Shown here piece by piece: positions 24,186 to 33,600 of a stretch of 64,000 nucleotides of DNA; position 1 is the first letter of the stretch, and each line of letters opens with the position of its first letter. The stretch is from Deltaproteobacteria bacterium (lineage in GTDB: Bacteria > Desulfobacterota > Deferrimicrobia > Deferrimicrobiales > Deferrimicrobiaceae). The DNA lies in the NCBI GenBank assembly GCA_021815305.1, contig JAKAHC010000002.1:62001-126000 (forward strand), given 5' to 3'. The notes below the pieces were generated by a model that saw only the letters and a program-made list of their open reading frames with translations, ran no database searches and was not told where the DNA came from. The translations under genes were made by a program, and so were the position numbers.

Positions 24186-25280
24186 GTGACCCCTCGCGCC
24201 CATCCCGTCCGCGCCGCCCGTGTTTCGGAAGCCCTCCTGCTCTGGTTCCGGACCGCGGGGAGGGAGATGGAGTGGAGGCGGACCCGCGATCCCTACAGGA
24301 TCTGGATATCAGAGGTCATGCTGCAGCAGACCCGCGTGTCCACGGTCGTCGCCTACTACCGGCGTTTCCTCGAAAAATTTCCCGATGTGTTTTCCCTTGC
24401 GCGCGCCCCCCTGGACGAAGTGCTGTCGGCCTGGGAAGGGCTGGGGTATTACAGCCGTGCAAGGAACCTCCACCGCGCCGCGGCGCGGATCGTCAACCTG
24501 CACGCGGGGAATCTCCCTTCCACCGTCCCGGAGCTTTCGGAGCTGCCCGGCGTCGGACGATCGACGGCCGGAGCGATTGCCGCCATCGCCTTCGGACGTG
24601 ACGTTCCGATCCTGGATGCCAACGCGCGGCGCGTCGTAGCTCGGCTGTTCGGCGTGGAAGGGGATCTCCGGGCCGCGGGGGCGGAGACGGTTCTGTGGGA
24701 ACGCTCGGGATGGCTTGTCCGCAAGGGGAAGGGGAGAGATACGGCGCTCGCCGTCATGGACCTGGGCGCCACGATCTGCCTGCCCAGGGCGCCCCGCTGC
24801 GGCGTGTGCCCGGTGAGAAAATTCTGTTCCGCTTTCCGGAAGGGGCTGCAGGAGAGGATCCCCCCCCGCCGCCCCGGAAAATGCGTCCCGCACTTCGACG
24901 TCGTGGTGGGCCTGATCCGCAACGGGAACGAGGAACTGTACCTGCGCAGGCGACCCCCGGAAGGGCTGCTCGGGGGATTGTGGGCGTTCCCCGGAGGGAA
25001 GATGGCCCCGGGGGAAACCCCCGATGCGGCCCTGGGACGAATCCTGAGGGAGAAACTCGGCATACGGGTGGTGATTCAAAGGAAAGTGGGAGCCGTCCGG
25101 CACGCGTACACCCACTTCCGCATCACTCTCCACGGGTACCTCTGCGTGGCGGAGGGAGGAGACCTGCCCGCCGGGGAAGACGGCGGCTGGCTTCCCGCCG
25201 GACGAAAGGGGGGATATGCGATGCCAAGGGCGGACCGGAAGTTGATCGAGCTGCTTCGATTCCAGGGGGAGGGATCATGA
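24186..25280 (+). CDS. mutY: A/G-specific adenine glycosylase
   Basis: 364 residues. The helix-hairpin-helix ELPGVGRSTAGAIAAIAF and the catalytic Asp in PILDANARRV mark the HhH-GPD glycosylase; the Fe-S cluster Cys pattern C-x6-C-x2-C-x5-C follows (CLPRAPRCGVCPVRKFC). The C-terminal third is the Nudix-like 8-oxoG recognition domain (LRRRPPEGLLGGLWAFPGGK). It removes adenine opposite 8-oxoguanine. The start is uncertain: the frame is open to GTG 24072, GTG 24129 is also possible, and none has a clear ribosome site; GTG 24186 gives the usual family length. Overlaps the next small frame by ATGA. Confidence 0.9.
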   Translation: MTPRAHPVRAARVSEALLLWFRTAGREMEWRRTRDPYRIWISEVMLQQTRVSTVVAYYRRFLEKFPDVFSLARAPLDEVLSAWEGLGYYSRARNLHRAAARIVNLHAGNLPSTVPELSELPGVGRSTAGAIAAIAFGRDVPILDANARRVVARLFGVEGDLRAAGAETVLWERSGWLVRKGKGRDTALAVMDLGATICLPRAPRCGVCPVRKFCSAFRKGLQERIPPRRPGKCVPHFDVVVGLIRNGNEELYLRRRPPEGLLGGLWAFPGGKMAPGETPDAALGRILREKLGIRVVIQRKVGAVRHAYTHFRITLHGYLCVAEGGDLPAGEDGGWLPAGRKGGYAMPRADRKLIELLRFQGEGS

Positions 25281-25375
25281 AACTCGAGGGGATCTTCACA
25301 CCGGGCGGGCGTGGCGTCATCGCCACCTTCTCGAAGAACGAAAGGGGATATACACTCCGGCGAGGACCGCGATAA
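25277..25375 (+). CDS. Short 32-residue frame coupled to mutY, uncertain
   Basis: Starts at the ATG of an ATGA overlap with the mutY stop and has a GGGGGAGGG ribosome site inside the mutY end, the usual look of translational coupling. The product (MKLEGIFTPGGRGVIATFSK, then a basic tail) faintly resembles the first strand of PNPOx-like flavin-binding domains (...GVLAT...), so it may be the remnant of such a gene. It ends 68 bp before the binding-protein gene. Too short for a firm call. Confidence 0.35.
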   Translation: MKLEGIFTPGGRGVIATFSKNERGYTLRRGPR

Positions 25376-25443
25376 GATACTGCGCCAGAGGGTTTGTTCC
25401 CCGCCCCTTTCCGTTCCACTTCCGGATCCGGCAAGGAGGAACC

Positions 25444-26586
25444 ATGAGGCGCTTCGCCTTCCTGTTCTCCATCCCGTTTCTTTGCCTTTGCGCGCTCGAT
25501 CCTTCCCATGCCCATGCGAAGGAAATCAGGATCGGGCTGATCACGCCGCTCTCCGGCGACGTCAAGACGTTCGGCGAGTCGGTGAGAAACTCCTTCATGA
25601 TCGCCGTAGACGAGGCCAACGCGAAGGGGGGCGTCGCCGGCATGAGGATCGTTCCCGTCATCCAGGACGACAAGAACGATCCCACGGAAGCGGCCAACGT
25701 GGCGAACCTCCTGGTGAACCAGTACAGGGTCAGCGCGATCGTCGGCTCGGTCACTTCCAAGGCATCGATTCCCGTTTCCGACGTCATCCAGGCGGCGAAG
25801 ATCCCGACGATCTCGCCGACCGCGACCAACCCGAAAGTGACGGTGGCGGACGGGAAGCGGAAGGATTACATGTTCCGCGGCTGTTTCATCGATCCGTTCC
25901 AGGGGACGGTGATGGCGAAATTCTCCCGGGAGACGCTCGGGAAGAGACGCGCGGCGGTCCTCTACGACGCGTCGAACGACTACTCGAAGGGGATCGCCGA
26001 GGTGTTCCGCGACGTGTTCCGGAAGCTGGGGGGGAACGTGGTCGCATTCGAGTCGTACGGGAAGGACGACGTCGACTTCTCCGCGCTGCTCACCAAGGTG
26101 AGGGCCTCGCAGCCCGACGTCCTTTTCCTCCCCGACTATTACAACAAGGTGGGACTGATCGCGAAACAGGCGCGGGAGCAGGGGCTCAAGGTGCAGTTGA
26201 TCGGCCCGGACGGGTGGGACTCCCCGGACCTCGTGAAGGTCGCGGGCAGCGCCATCGAGGGGGGGTACTTTTCCAATCATTACTCGCCGGAGGACAAACG
26301 GCCCGAGGTCGTGGCGTGGGTGAGGAAGTACCGGGAGAAGTTCGGACAGGTCCCAGACGCTCTGGGCACGCTTGCCTACGACGGAACGAACCTTCTCTTC
26401 GATGCGATCCGGAAGGCGGGCAGCGACGACCCGAGGAAGATCCGCGACGCCCTTGCTTCCATAAAAGGTTTCCGGGGAGTGACCGGGAAGGCCACCCTCG
26501 ACGGCAATGGGGACATGATCAAGAGCGCGGCGATCCTCCGGATCGTGGCCGGGAAGCAGAAGTTCGTCGAGATGGTCCACCCGTGA
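25444..26586 (+). CDS. livK: Branched-chain amino-acid ABC transporter, substrate-binding protein
   Basis: 380 residues. Signal peptide about 1-24 (ending SHAHA), then a type I periplasmic binding protein (IRIGLITPLSGDVKTFGES, DDKNDPTEAANVANLLV, IVGSVTSKASIPVSDV). This is the Leu/Ile/Val-binding family; ligands in the family range from branched-chain amino acids to aromatics and urea, so the exact ligand is open. AAGGAGG ribosome site. First gene of a five-gene operon encoding a complete HAAT importer; the next gene starts 10 bp later. Confidence 0.92.
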   Translation: MRRFAFLFSIPFLCLCALDPSHAHAKEIRIGLITPLSGDVKTFGESVRNSFMIAVDEANAKGGVAGMRIVPVIQDDKNDPTEAANVANLLVNQYRVSAIVGSVTSKASIPVSDVIQAAKIPTISPTATNPKVTVADGKRKDYMFRGCFIDPFQGTVMAKFSRETLGKRRAAVLYDASNDYSKGIAEVFRDVFRKLGGNVVAFESYGKDDVDFSALLTKVRASQPDVLFLPDYYNKVGLIAKQAREQGLKVQLIGPDGWDSPDLVKVAGSAIEGGYFSNHYSPEDKRPEVVAWVRKYREKFGQVPDALGTLAYDGTNLLFDAIRKAGSDDPRKIRDALASIKGFRGVTGKATLDGNGDMIKSAAILRIVAGKQKFVEMVHP

Positions 26587-26596
26587 GCCGGCCGGA

Positions 26597-27481
26597 TTGG
26601 AATATTTCCTCCAACAGGCGCTGAACGGCCTGCAGCTCGGGTTCGTGTACGCGCTGATCGCCCTCGGGTACACGATGGTGTACGGCATCGTGCGCCTGAT
26701 CAACTTCGCCCACGGCGACGTCTTCATGGTCGGGTCGTTCCTCGCCTTCTACGCCATCGACCGGTTTCACCTCCCCCTCACCGCCGTTTTCGGGGTCGCC
26801 GTGGGGGGGTGCGCTCTCCTTGCCGTCGCCATCGAGCGGGTGGCGTACAGGCCGCTGCGCAACGCCCCGAAGATCGCCGCGCTGATCACGGCGATCGGGG
26901 TTTCCCTGTTTTTGGAATACTTCACCGCCCTCCACCAGGTGTTCGGTCCGAACTACTACGCCTTCCCCCGTCCGTTCCGCGTGGTGACATGGGAGGTCGG
27001 AGGCATCGTATTCACCAACATCCAGGCGATCATCCTCGCCGTTACGTTCGCATGCCTGTTGGTTCTGCAGTTCATCGTCTACCGGACCCGGGTGGGGCGG
27101 GGGATGCGCGCCGTCTCGTACGACAAGGTGACCTCAGGGCTCATGGGGGTGAACGTGGACGCGGTGATCTCCTTCACCTTCGGACTCGGCGCAGCCCTGG
27201 CGGGTGTCGGTGGAGTCCTTTACGGGATCGCCTATCCGCAGATCAACACCTTCATGGGGATTATGCCGGGGCTCAAAGCCTTTACCGCTGCGGTCCTTGG
27301 CGGCATCGGGAGCATCCCCGGGGCGCTGCTGGGAGCCCTCATCATGGGACAATCGGAAACGATGGCGGCCGCCTACCTTTCCTCCACCTATCGCGACGGG
27401 ATCGCTTTTCTCCTCCTCATCGGCGTGCTCCTGTGGAAGCCCACCGGGATCCTGGGCAAATCGTCCCAGGAGAAGGTATGA
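26597..27481 (+). CDS. livH: Branched-chain amino-acid ABC transporter permease LivH
   Basis: 294 residues, about eight membrane helices. The N-terminal block GLQLGFVYALIALGYTMVYG and INFAHGDVFMVG, and the EAA-like loop LKAFTAAVLGGIGSIPGALL are typical of LivH. TTG start (the only in-frame start that includes the conserved EYFLQQALNGL beginning) with a weak ribosome site, which may lower its yield relative to the binding protein. Stop overlaps the livM start as ATGA. Confidence 0.92.
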   Translation: MEYFLQQALNGLQLGFVYALIALGYTMVYGIVRLINFAHGDVFMVGSFLAFYAIDRFHLPLTAVFGVAVGGCALLAVAIERVAYRPLRNAPKIAALITAIGVSLFLEYFTALHQVFGPNYYAFPRPFRVVTWEVGGIVFTNIQAIILAVTFACLLVLQFIVYRTRVGRGMRAVSYDKVTSGLMGVNVDAVISFTFGLGAALAGVGGVLYGIAYPQINTFMGIMPGLKAFTAAVLGGIGSIPGALLGALIMGQSETMAAAYLSSTYRDGIAFLLLIGVLLWKPTGILGKSSQEKV

Positions 27482-28488
27482 AAGGAAAGGGCGGGAAGAA
27501 GACGTTTCCGGGGAACCTTTCCCGGGTGTTCCTCCCGTTCCTCGGCATCACGGGCGCCTTCCTCCTTCTGGACCGGTACGGGGTGGTCAACCCGTACTGG
27601 ATCCAGATCTTCCAGCTCGCGTGCGTCGTGGCGATCTCCGGCATGGGGCTGAACGTGATCTACGGGTACACCGGCCTGTTCTCCCTCGGACACGCGGCGT
27701 TCTACGGCGTGGGGGCATACACCGCCGCCCTGCTGATGAAGACGTACGTGGCGGCGTATGGAGGCGGGGCCTTCCTCCCCATGCAGGCCGCGTTCTTCTG
27801 CTGCCTGCTCGCCGGGGGGCTCACGGCGGCCCTCCTTGGCGTCCTCGTGGGGCTGCCCGTGCTGCGCCTGACCTCGGACTACCTCGGCATCGCCACGCTG
27901 GGGTTCGGCGTGATCATGAAGGTGGTCTTCGACAATGCGGACAGCGTCCTGCCCCAGCTCGGAGGTGCGCGCGGGATGACGGGGATCGCAAGGATGACAT
28001 CGATCCCGTGGGTTGTCCTGGGGCTCGCGGCAACCACCGCCGTGGTTCGCAATCTCGTCGACTCGACGTTCGGCCGGGCGCTCCTTGCGATCCGCGAGGA
28101 CGAGATCGCAGCCTCCGCCATGGGGATCGACACTTTCCGGTACAAGGTGATCGGGTTCACGGTGGGGTGCGGTTTCGCTGGGCTGGCGGGAGGGCTGTAC
28201 GCGCATCTGTACACGTTTCTCCACCCGAGCAACTTCGATTTTTCCAAGTCGATCGACGTGCTGATGATCGTGGTGCTCGGCGGCATGGGGAACATGACCG
28301 GAACGCTGTTCGCGTCCTTTTGCTGGATCTTCCTCCTGGAGGGGCTGCGCGTTCTCCTGCCGCCCGAGTATCTCGAATTCCGCTGGGTGATGATTCCGGT
28401 CCTGCTGATCGTGACGATGCTGCTTCGTCCGCAGGGGCTCCTGGGGCTGCGGGAGCTGCCCTTCCTGCGCAGCGGGGCGTCCCGTTGA
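27478..28488 (+). CDS. livM: Branched-chain amino-acid ABC transporter permease LivM
   Basis: 336 residues, eight to nine membrane helices. Recognised by LNVIYGYTGLFSLGHAAFYGVGAY, the LRLTSDYLGIATLGFG loop, and the cytosolic RALLAIREDEIAASAMGI coupling region, then VLGGMGNMTGTL. Forms the translocation pore with LivH. ATG overlaps the livH stop, with AGGAGA inside livH as ribosome site; its own stop overlaps the livG start. Confidence 0.93.
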   Translation: MKGKGGKKTFPGNLSRVFLPFLGITGAFLLLDRYGVVNPYWIQIFQLACVVAISGMGLNVIYGYTGLFSLGHAAFYGVGAYTAALLMKTYVAAYGGGAFLPMQAAFFCCLLAGGLTAALLGVLVGLPVLRLTSDYLGIATLGFGVIMKVVFDNADSVLPQLGGARGMTGIARMTSIPWVVLGLAATTAVVRNLVDSTFGRALLAIREDEIAASAMGIDTFRYKVIGFTVGCGFAGLAGGLYAHLYTFLHPSNFDFSKSIDVLMIVVLGGMGNMTGTLFASFCWIFLLEGLRVLLPPEYLEFRWVMIPVLLIVTMLLRPQGLLGLRELPFLRSGASR

Positions 28489-29258
28489 TCCTCGAGGTGG
28501 CCGGGGTCGGAAAGCGCTTCGGCGGGATCCGGGCGCTCGACGGGGTCGACTTCCGGCTCGATCGCGGAGAGCTCGTGGGGATCATCGGCCCCAACGGGTC
28601 GGGGAAGACCACCCTGTTCAACGTGATCACGGGGATCTATCGGCCGGACCAGGGGGCCGTGACAATGGAAGGGGAAGATCTTTCGGCGCTTCCGCCCCAC
28701 GCCATCGCTCGTCGGGGGATCGCGAGGACCTTCCAGAACATCCGCCTGTTCCGGGAGCTGACGGTGACGGACAATGTGCGGATTGCCCACCACCCGCGCA
28801 TCCGGTACGGGCCGGCAGCGGCCCTTCTCCGGACGGATTTGTTCCACCGGGAAGAGCGGCGGACGCTGGAGCAGGCGGAGGAGTTCCTGGCGATCTTTTC
28901 CCTCCAGGGCCGCAGGAAGGAGCCGGCGAAAAACCTGCCGTACGGCGATCAAAGGAAGCTGGAGATCGCGCGAGCCCTGGCGGCGCGCCCGAAGCTCCTT
29001 CTGCTCGACGAACCGGCAGCGGGGATGAACCCGTCCGAGGTGGGGAAGTTGATGGAATTCCTCTCCTTCATCCGGGAGCGTTTCTCTCTCACCGTGCTCC
29101 TCATCGAGCACCGGATGCGACTGGTGATGGGGATCTGCGAGCGGGTGATCGTCATGGACTTCGGTCAGGTGATCGCGCGGGGGTTGCCCGCGGAGATCCG
29201 GAATGATCCCAGGGTGATCGAGGCGTATCTTGGGCAGGGCGCCCGGGACAAGGATTAA
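28485..29258 (+). CDS. livG: Branched-chain amino-acid ABC transporter ATPase LivG
   Basis: 257 residues. Walker A GPNGSGKTT, Walker B LLLLDEPAAG, and a signature region replaced by NLPYGDQRKLEIARAL, which is normal for LivG (the LSYGxQR form). Start is TTG overlapping the livM stop as TTGA; no ATG or GTG exists near the conserved N-terminus, so translation is probably coupled to livM. Pairs with LivF as the ATPase heterodimer. Its stop shares one base with the livF ATG. Confidence 0.92.
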   Translation: MILEVAGVGKRFGGIRALDGVDFRLDRGELVGIIGPNGSGKTTLFNVITGIYRPDQGAVTMEGEDLSALPPHAIARRGIARTFQNIRLFRELTVTDNVRIAHHPRIRYGPAAALLRTDLFHREERRTLEQAEEFLAIFSLQGRRKEPAKNLPYGDQRKLEIARALAARPKLLLLDEPAAGMNPSEVGKLMEFLSFIRERFSLTVLLIEHRMRLVMGICERVIVMDFGQVIARGLPAEIRNDPRVIEAYLGQGARDKD

Positions 29259-29992
29259 TGGGAAAGGCGAAGAGTATGCTTCTAACAGTCGATAATATAA
29301 ACGTATATTATGGCTCTGTACAGGCACTGCGAAATGTCTCGTTCCATGTGTCGCGGGGGGAGATCGTATCTCTCGTCGGGGCGAACGGCGCGGGAAAGAG
29401 CACCACCTTGCGGGCGCTTTCGGGGGTTCTCCGTCCCGCCTCCGGAAGGATCCTGCACGAAGGGGCGCCGATCGCCGGTCTCCCCCCCCACAGGATCGTC
29501 CGTCGGGGGCTTTCGCACGTCCCCGAGGGGCGTGGGGTGTTCGCCAACATGAGCGTGCTCGAGAACCTGGAGATGGGGGGGTACGCCCGTGCATCCGGGA
29601 AGGAGACCGCGGAGGGCATCGCCCGCGTCTTCGAACTGTTTCCGAGACTCGCGGAGCGCCGTGACCAGAACGCCGGGACCCTCTCGGGAGGGGAGCAGCA
29701 GATGCTGGCGATCGGGAGGGCGCTCGTGCGGCGTCCCGGCCTCCTCCTCCTGGACGAGCCTTCCATGGGACTTTCGCCTCTCCTCGTGCGGGAGATCTTC
29801 CGGATGATCGGGGAGATCCACCGGGCCGGGACGACGATCCTCCTCGTGGAACAGAACGCCTGCATGGCACTTTCCGTCGCGGACCGCGCCTACGTGCTGG
29901 AGGCGGGGGAGATCACGCTGGAAGGCAGGGCCTCGGATCTCCGCGAAGACCCGAAGGTGCGAGCCGCCTATCTCGGCGATGCCGTGGAGTGA
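29258..29992 (+). CDS. livF: Branched-chain amino-acid ABC transporter ATPase LivF
   Basis: 244 residues. Walker A GANGAGKST, signature TLSGGEQQMLAIGRAL, Walker B LLLLDEPSMGL, then the LLVEQN switch His region in the LivF form. A second in-frame ATG six codons later (MLLTVDNINVYYG) is the family's usual beginning, so either may be used. The codons just after it (about 50 bases: TCT, ATA, GTA, TAT) are AT-rich and unlike the rest of the operon, possibly to keep the mRNA start unfolded. Confidence 0.92.
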   Translation: MGKAKSMLLTVDNINVYYGSVQALRNVSFHVSRGEIVSLVGANGAGKSTTLRALSGVLRPASGRILHEGAPIAGLPPHRIVRRGLSHVPEGRGVFANMSVLENLEMGGYARASGKETAEGIARVFELFPRLAERRDQNAGTLSGGEQQMLAIGRALVRRPGLLLLDEPSMGLSPLLVREIFRMIGEIHRAGTTILLVEQNACMALSVADRAYVLEAGEITLEGRASDLREDPKVRAAYLGDAVE

Positions 29993-30025
29993 ACCGACGG
30001 GAACTTTTTTTCAAGGAAGGGAAGT

Positions 30026-30601
30026 ATGCCCGAAAGGGTGAAGATCCTGGTGAGCGCCTGCCTCCTGGGGGAGAACGTCCGGTACGACGGGGGGCACAAG
30101 CGGGACCCCTTCCTCGTGGAGTCCCTGGGACCCTTCGTCACCTGGGTCCCCGTATGCCCGGAGGTCGAATGCGGGCTGCCGGTGCCGCGGGAGGCGATGC
30201 GTCTTGAGGGGGACCCCCGGAGACCGCGCCTCGTGACGGTTTGCGGCGGAGTGGACCTCACGGAGCGCATGGAGCGGTGGGCCGATGCCCGTCTCGAGGA
30301 ACTTTCCGCTGTCGACCTGTGCGGCTACATCTGCAAGAAGGATTCCCCCAGTTCGGGAAGGGAAAGCGTGGGAGTCTACCTTGGGGAAGGCCCCCCTTCA
30401 AGGACCGGCGCGGGGGTGTTCACGCGAAAGTTCATGGAACGGTTCCCGTTGATCCCCGTCGAAGAGGAGGGGCGGCTCGAAGACCCGACGCTTCGGGAGA
30501 TGTTCGTGGAGCGGGTATTCTTCCTGCGCCGTTTCCGGGACCTCCTGGAAAAGCCCTTTTCCCCCCACCTCGCCGAACTGATGTTGCGCAACCATGTGTG
30601 A
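30026..30601 (+). CDS. DUF523 family protein
   Basis: 191 residues. Typical DUF523 blocks: VKILVSACLLGENVRYDGGHK at the N-terminus, PVCPEVECGLPVPREAM, and LCGYICKKDSPSSGRE, with Cys residues conserved across the family (SACLLG, CPE, CGL, CGYICK). These suggest a metal or Fe-S site; function is unknown. AAGGAAGG ribosome site. Follows the liv operon by 33 bp and could be its last gene. Its stop lies 3 bp from that of the giant minus-strand gene. Confidence 0.85.
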   Translation: MPERVKILVSACLLGENVRYDGGHKRDPFLVESLGPFVTWVPVCPEVECGLPVPREAMRLEGDPRRPRLVTVCGGVDLTERMERWADARLEELSAVDLCGYICKKDSPSSGRESVGVYLGEGPPSRTGAGVFTRKFMERFPLIPVEEEGRLEDPTLREMFVERVFFLRRFRDLLEKPFSPHLAELMLRNHV

Positions 30602-30604
30602 TGC

Positions 30605-33600
30605 TCACGGGCGGACGTAGCCCACGGGCATCGGGTCCACCCGGGGAGAGGCGCCGCCCGAAAGGATCTTGAGCACCTCGTCCTCCAGGATCTTTTCACC
30701 CCCTGCGGGGGGAGATACCAGGAAGGAGACCCGGATCGTCTTTACCGGGAGGAGGAAGTGCTGTTCCGCCAGGAAGGTCCGCACGGCCTGGCGCAGGGCG
30801 GCGAGCAGCAGCAGGCTCTCCCCGGGCCCCTCCGGAGGTCCTGCGACGACGAGGTGGCCTCCGTCCCGGACCGCGCGCGACGATTCCGCGAGGAGGGCGA
30901 TGAGTTTCTGCACGTGGGCTATGGTGCGTCGTTTTTCCGTCGTGTCGAACGCGAGGAGATTCCCGTTCCCCGTCGTGGTGCCCGCGAGCAGGAGGGCGAA
31001 GGCGGGAGGCCGTCCGCCCATCAGGGTGTTGTCCATCCACGGTTCGACGACCCTGGCGTCCGCGAGGTCGAGCGCGCGATGTTGCGTCTCCCGGGAGCGT
31101 CCGCCTTTCGGGGAGGAACCGGGAACGGGACGTGCGATCACCGCGTGGCCCGGAGGGGATTCCGCGTCCGATACGGAGGTCAGTCGAGCTCCTTTCCGCG
31201 CCAGGGCATCGTGCAGCCGCCGGTGGAGGGGGCCTGCGTTTCCGCTGGATACGACCAGGCCCGGTTCCCCCGCCGCGAGAACCCGGAGGGCTCCCTGAGC
31301 GGGTGGGAAGGTGGCGAAGGGGGGGAGGGTCGTGATCGCGATGAACGGGTTCTCGAGGAACTGCCCGTCCTTTGCCGCGAACAGCACGGCTTCCGCGACC
31401 TGCGCGTTTTCCGGAGGTGCGGCGGGAACCGTGGATCGGAGCCACTCCTCGATCCTTCCGTACCACGCCTCCATGGATTCGCGCGTTCTCCCGGAAAGTT
31501 TCCGGCTGCGCAGGAGCGCAAGAAATGCGGCTTTCGCGGATTTTTGCCCTTCAAGGTGCAGGGTACCGTCGAAGGAGCGCAGGAAATGCTCCGTCAGTTC
31601 CTTCCGGGTCGTCTCCGAAAACGAGGGAACCTCATCGAATGCGGCGGAGAACCGGGCGGCGTAGTTCCGCAATACCCAGTCCATGCGCGGGCCGGCGATC
31701 AGGGTCGGGGCGACATCCGTCAAGTGGACGTTCTCCCGGGCAAGCTCCTCGCGGGACGCCCTCGTCAGGGCCTTCAGGAGGATTTTCGAAACGGTGTAGA
31801 TCGCGCGGAAGAGATACGGGTGATCGGCGTAGTGCGTGGACACGTTGACGATCGCGCCGCCGCTATGCTGACGGCGCATGATCTCCCGCGCTTCGGCGAC
31901 GGCTTCCCACGCGCCGAGGAAATTGATCGAGAGAACCGCGGCGAAGTTGACCCGGTGGTCTCGCATCACTTCGTCGAGGCGGGAGAAGTTCCCGCCGACC
32001 CCCGCGTTGTTCACCAGGAGATCGACCCGCCCGAAGCGGTTCCTCGCTTCATGGAGCAGGGCGTGCACGTTCCCCGGCCGGGCGATGTCCGTGTTGACCC
32101 ATAGGGCCCGGCCTCCCGCCCGGCGCATGGTCGCAAGGGCGGCGTCCGCGGCCGCGAACTCCTCCCGCGCCTTTTTCGCCTGCTCCGGATCCGTCGATCC
32201 CGTCGGGGGATACCGGCTTCCGATGACGACCGTGGCGCCTTCTCCCGCCAGGCGCAGGGAGATCTCCTTCCCCAGGTTCACCATCCCTCCGGTGACGACC
32301 GCCACCTTCCCGGAGACCTTCCCGGGGGTTTCCTTGGGCTCGGGGGGAAGGGAAGGAACGGCGTTCTGTTCGTCGGGGAGGAGAACGGCGCCGGAGACCC
32401 GCTTCCCCTCCTCCAGGAGCCAGAGCACGGAGGCTGCCGTCGCCTCGGGGCGGGCCTGCCGGTTCCTGCCGTCCGTCCTTCCCGGGAGAACCAGGTCGAT
32501 ATTGATGTTCGACACGTGGGAGGGTGAGGTGCCGTCGGTTTGCGCCTTCCGCATGAGGGCGCGCTCCATCGCCTCGGTCGCCACGGCGGGACGCAGCATC
32601 GCCTGGAACACCTGGACAAGGTTCCGTTCGCGGATCGAAGGGACTCCGGAGAGGTCCGGCCCCACGAGGACGATCGTCCCGTCCGTTCCCTCCTTGTCCA
32701 TGCGGCGTTCCGCCTGCCAGCAGAAGAAGCGGGGCATCGCGCCGAACTCCTCCACGCGGGCGGTCCACTCGTCGTGGGAGAGGGCGGTCAGGGCCCGCTT
32801 CCAGTCCACGCTCCCGGTGAAGTACAGGAGCAAGTCGAGGCGGGGAAGGCCGTCGAACAGTTCCTGGACCTGGGCGGCATGGGAGAGGCTGACCGGGGAT
32901 ACGGTGGCGGTTCCCTCTCCCCCTCGCGCGTTGATCTCCAGGGCCAGGGCTTCGAGGGTCTCGACGCGGTTCCCGGTGAGGACCACCGCCGCCCCGGCGC
33001 GGGCGAGCGAAGTCGCGGACGCTTCGATTAAAGGGAGGTCGCCCGAAAGGGCCCGGCCGACCACCGCCAGAGCGACCTTCCCGACCATGTCCGGGTAGCG
33101 GGAGAGGGCGGCGGGGGATGGAAGGACCCCCGGGGGTTGCTCGTAAGTGACCCCGCCCATCGGCAGGCGGACTCCTCCGACGGTTCTGCGGAAAGGCCCC
33201 TCCGCCACCGCCAGGGCGAGCGCCGCGAAGTCCCGGGGGTCCACGAAGGCGCGCCCCACCGTCCGATCGAGGGTGTCCCGCTCCAGCGCCTCCGGCGGCA
33301 CGGTCCGGCCGATGCGGGCCCGGGCCTTCGCCCCCTTGTCGAACACGCCGGTCCCTCGGCGGATCCTTTCCGTGGAGACGGCCGAAGGGTTGAGGGACAG
33401 CACGGTGATGCCCTTCCCCGCGAGCGTCCAGGAAAGGTAGTCCCCCAGTGCAAGCTTGGCGGACTGGGCGCAGGTGTACGGGAGCCTGCCCGGGTAGGCG
33501 TGAAGCACATGGCGGTGGATGCTTTCGCTGTAGAAGGTGCCCACCATGACGATCGTGCCGCCTCCGTCCTGGGCTTCCATGATGCGGGCCGCCTCCAGCG

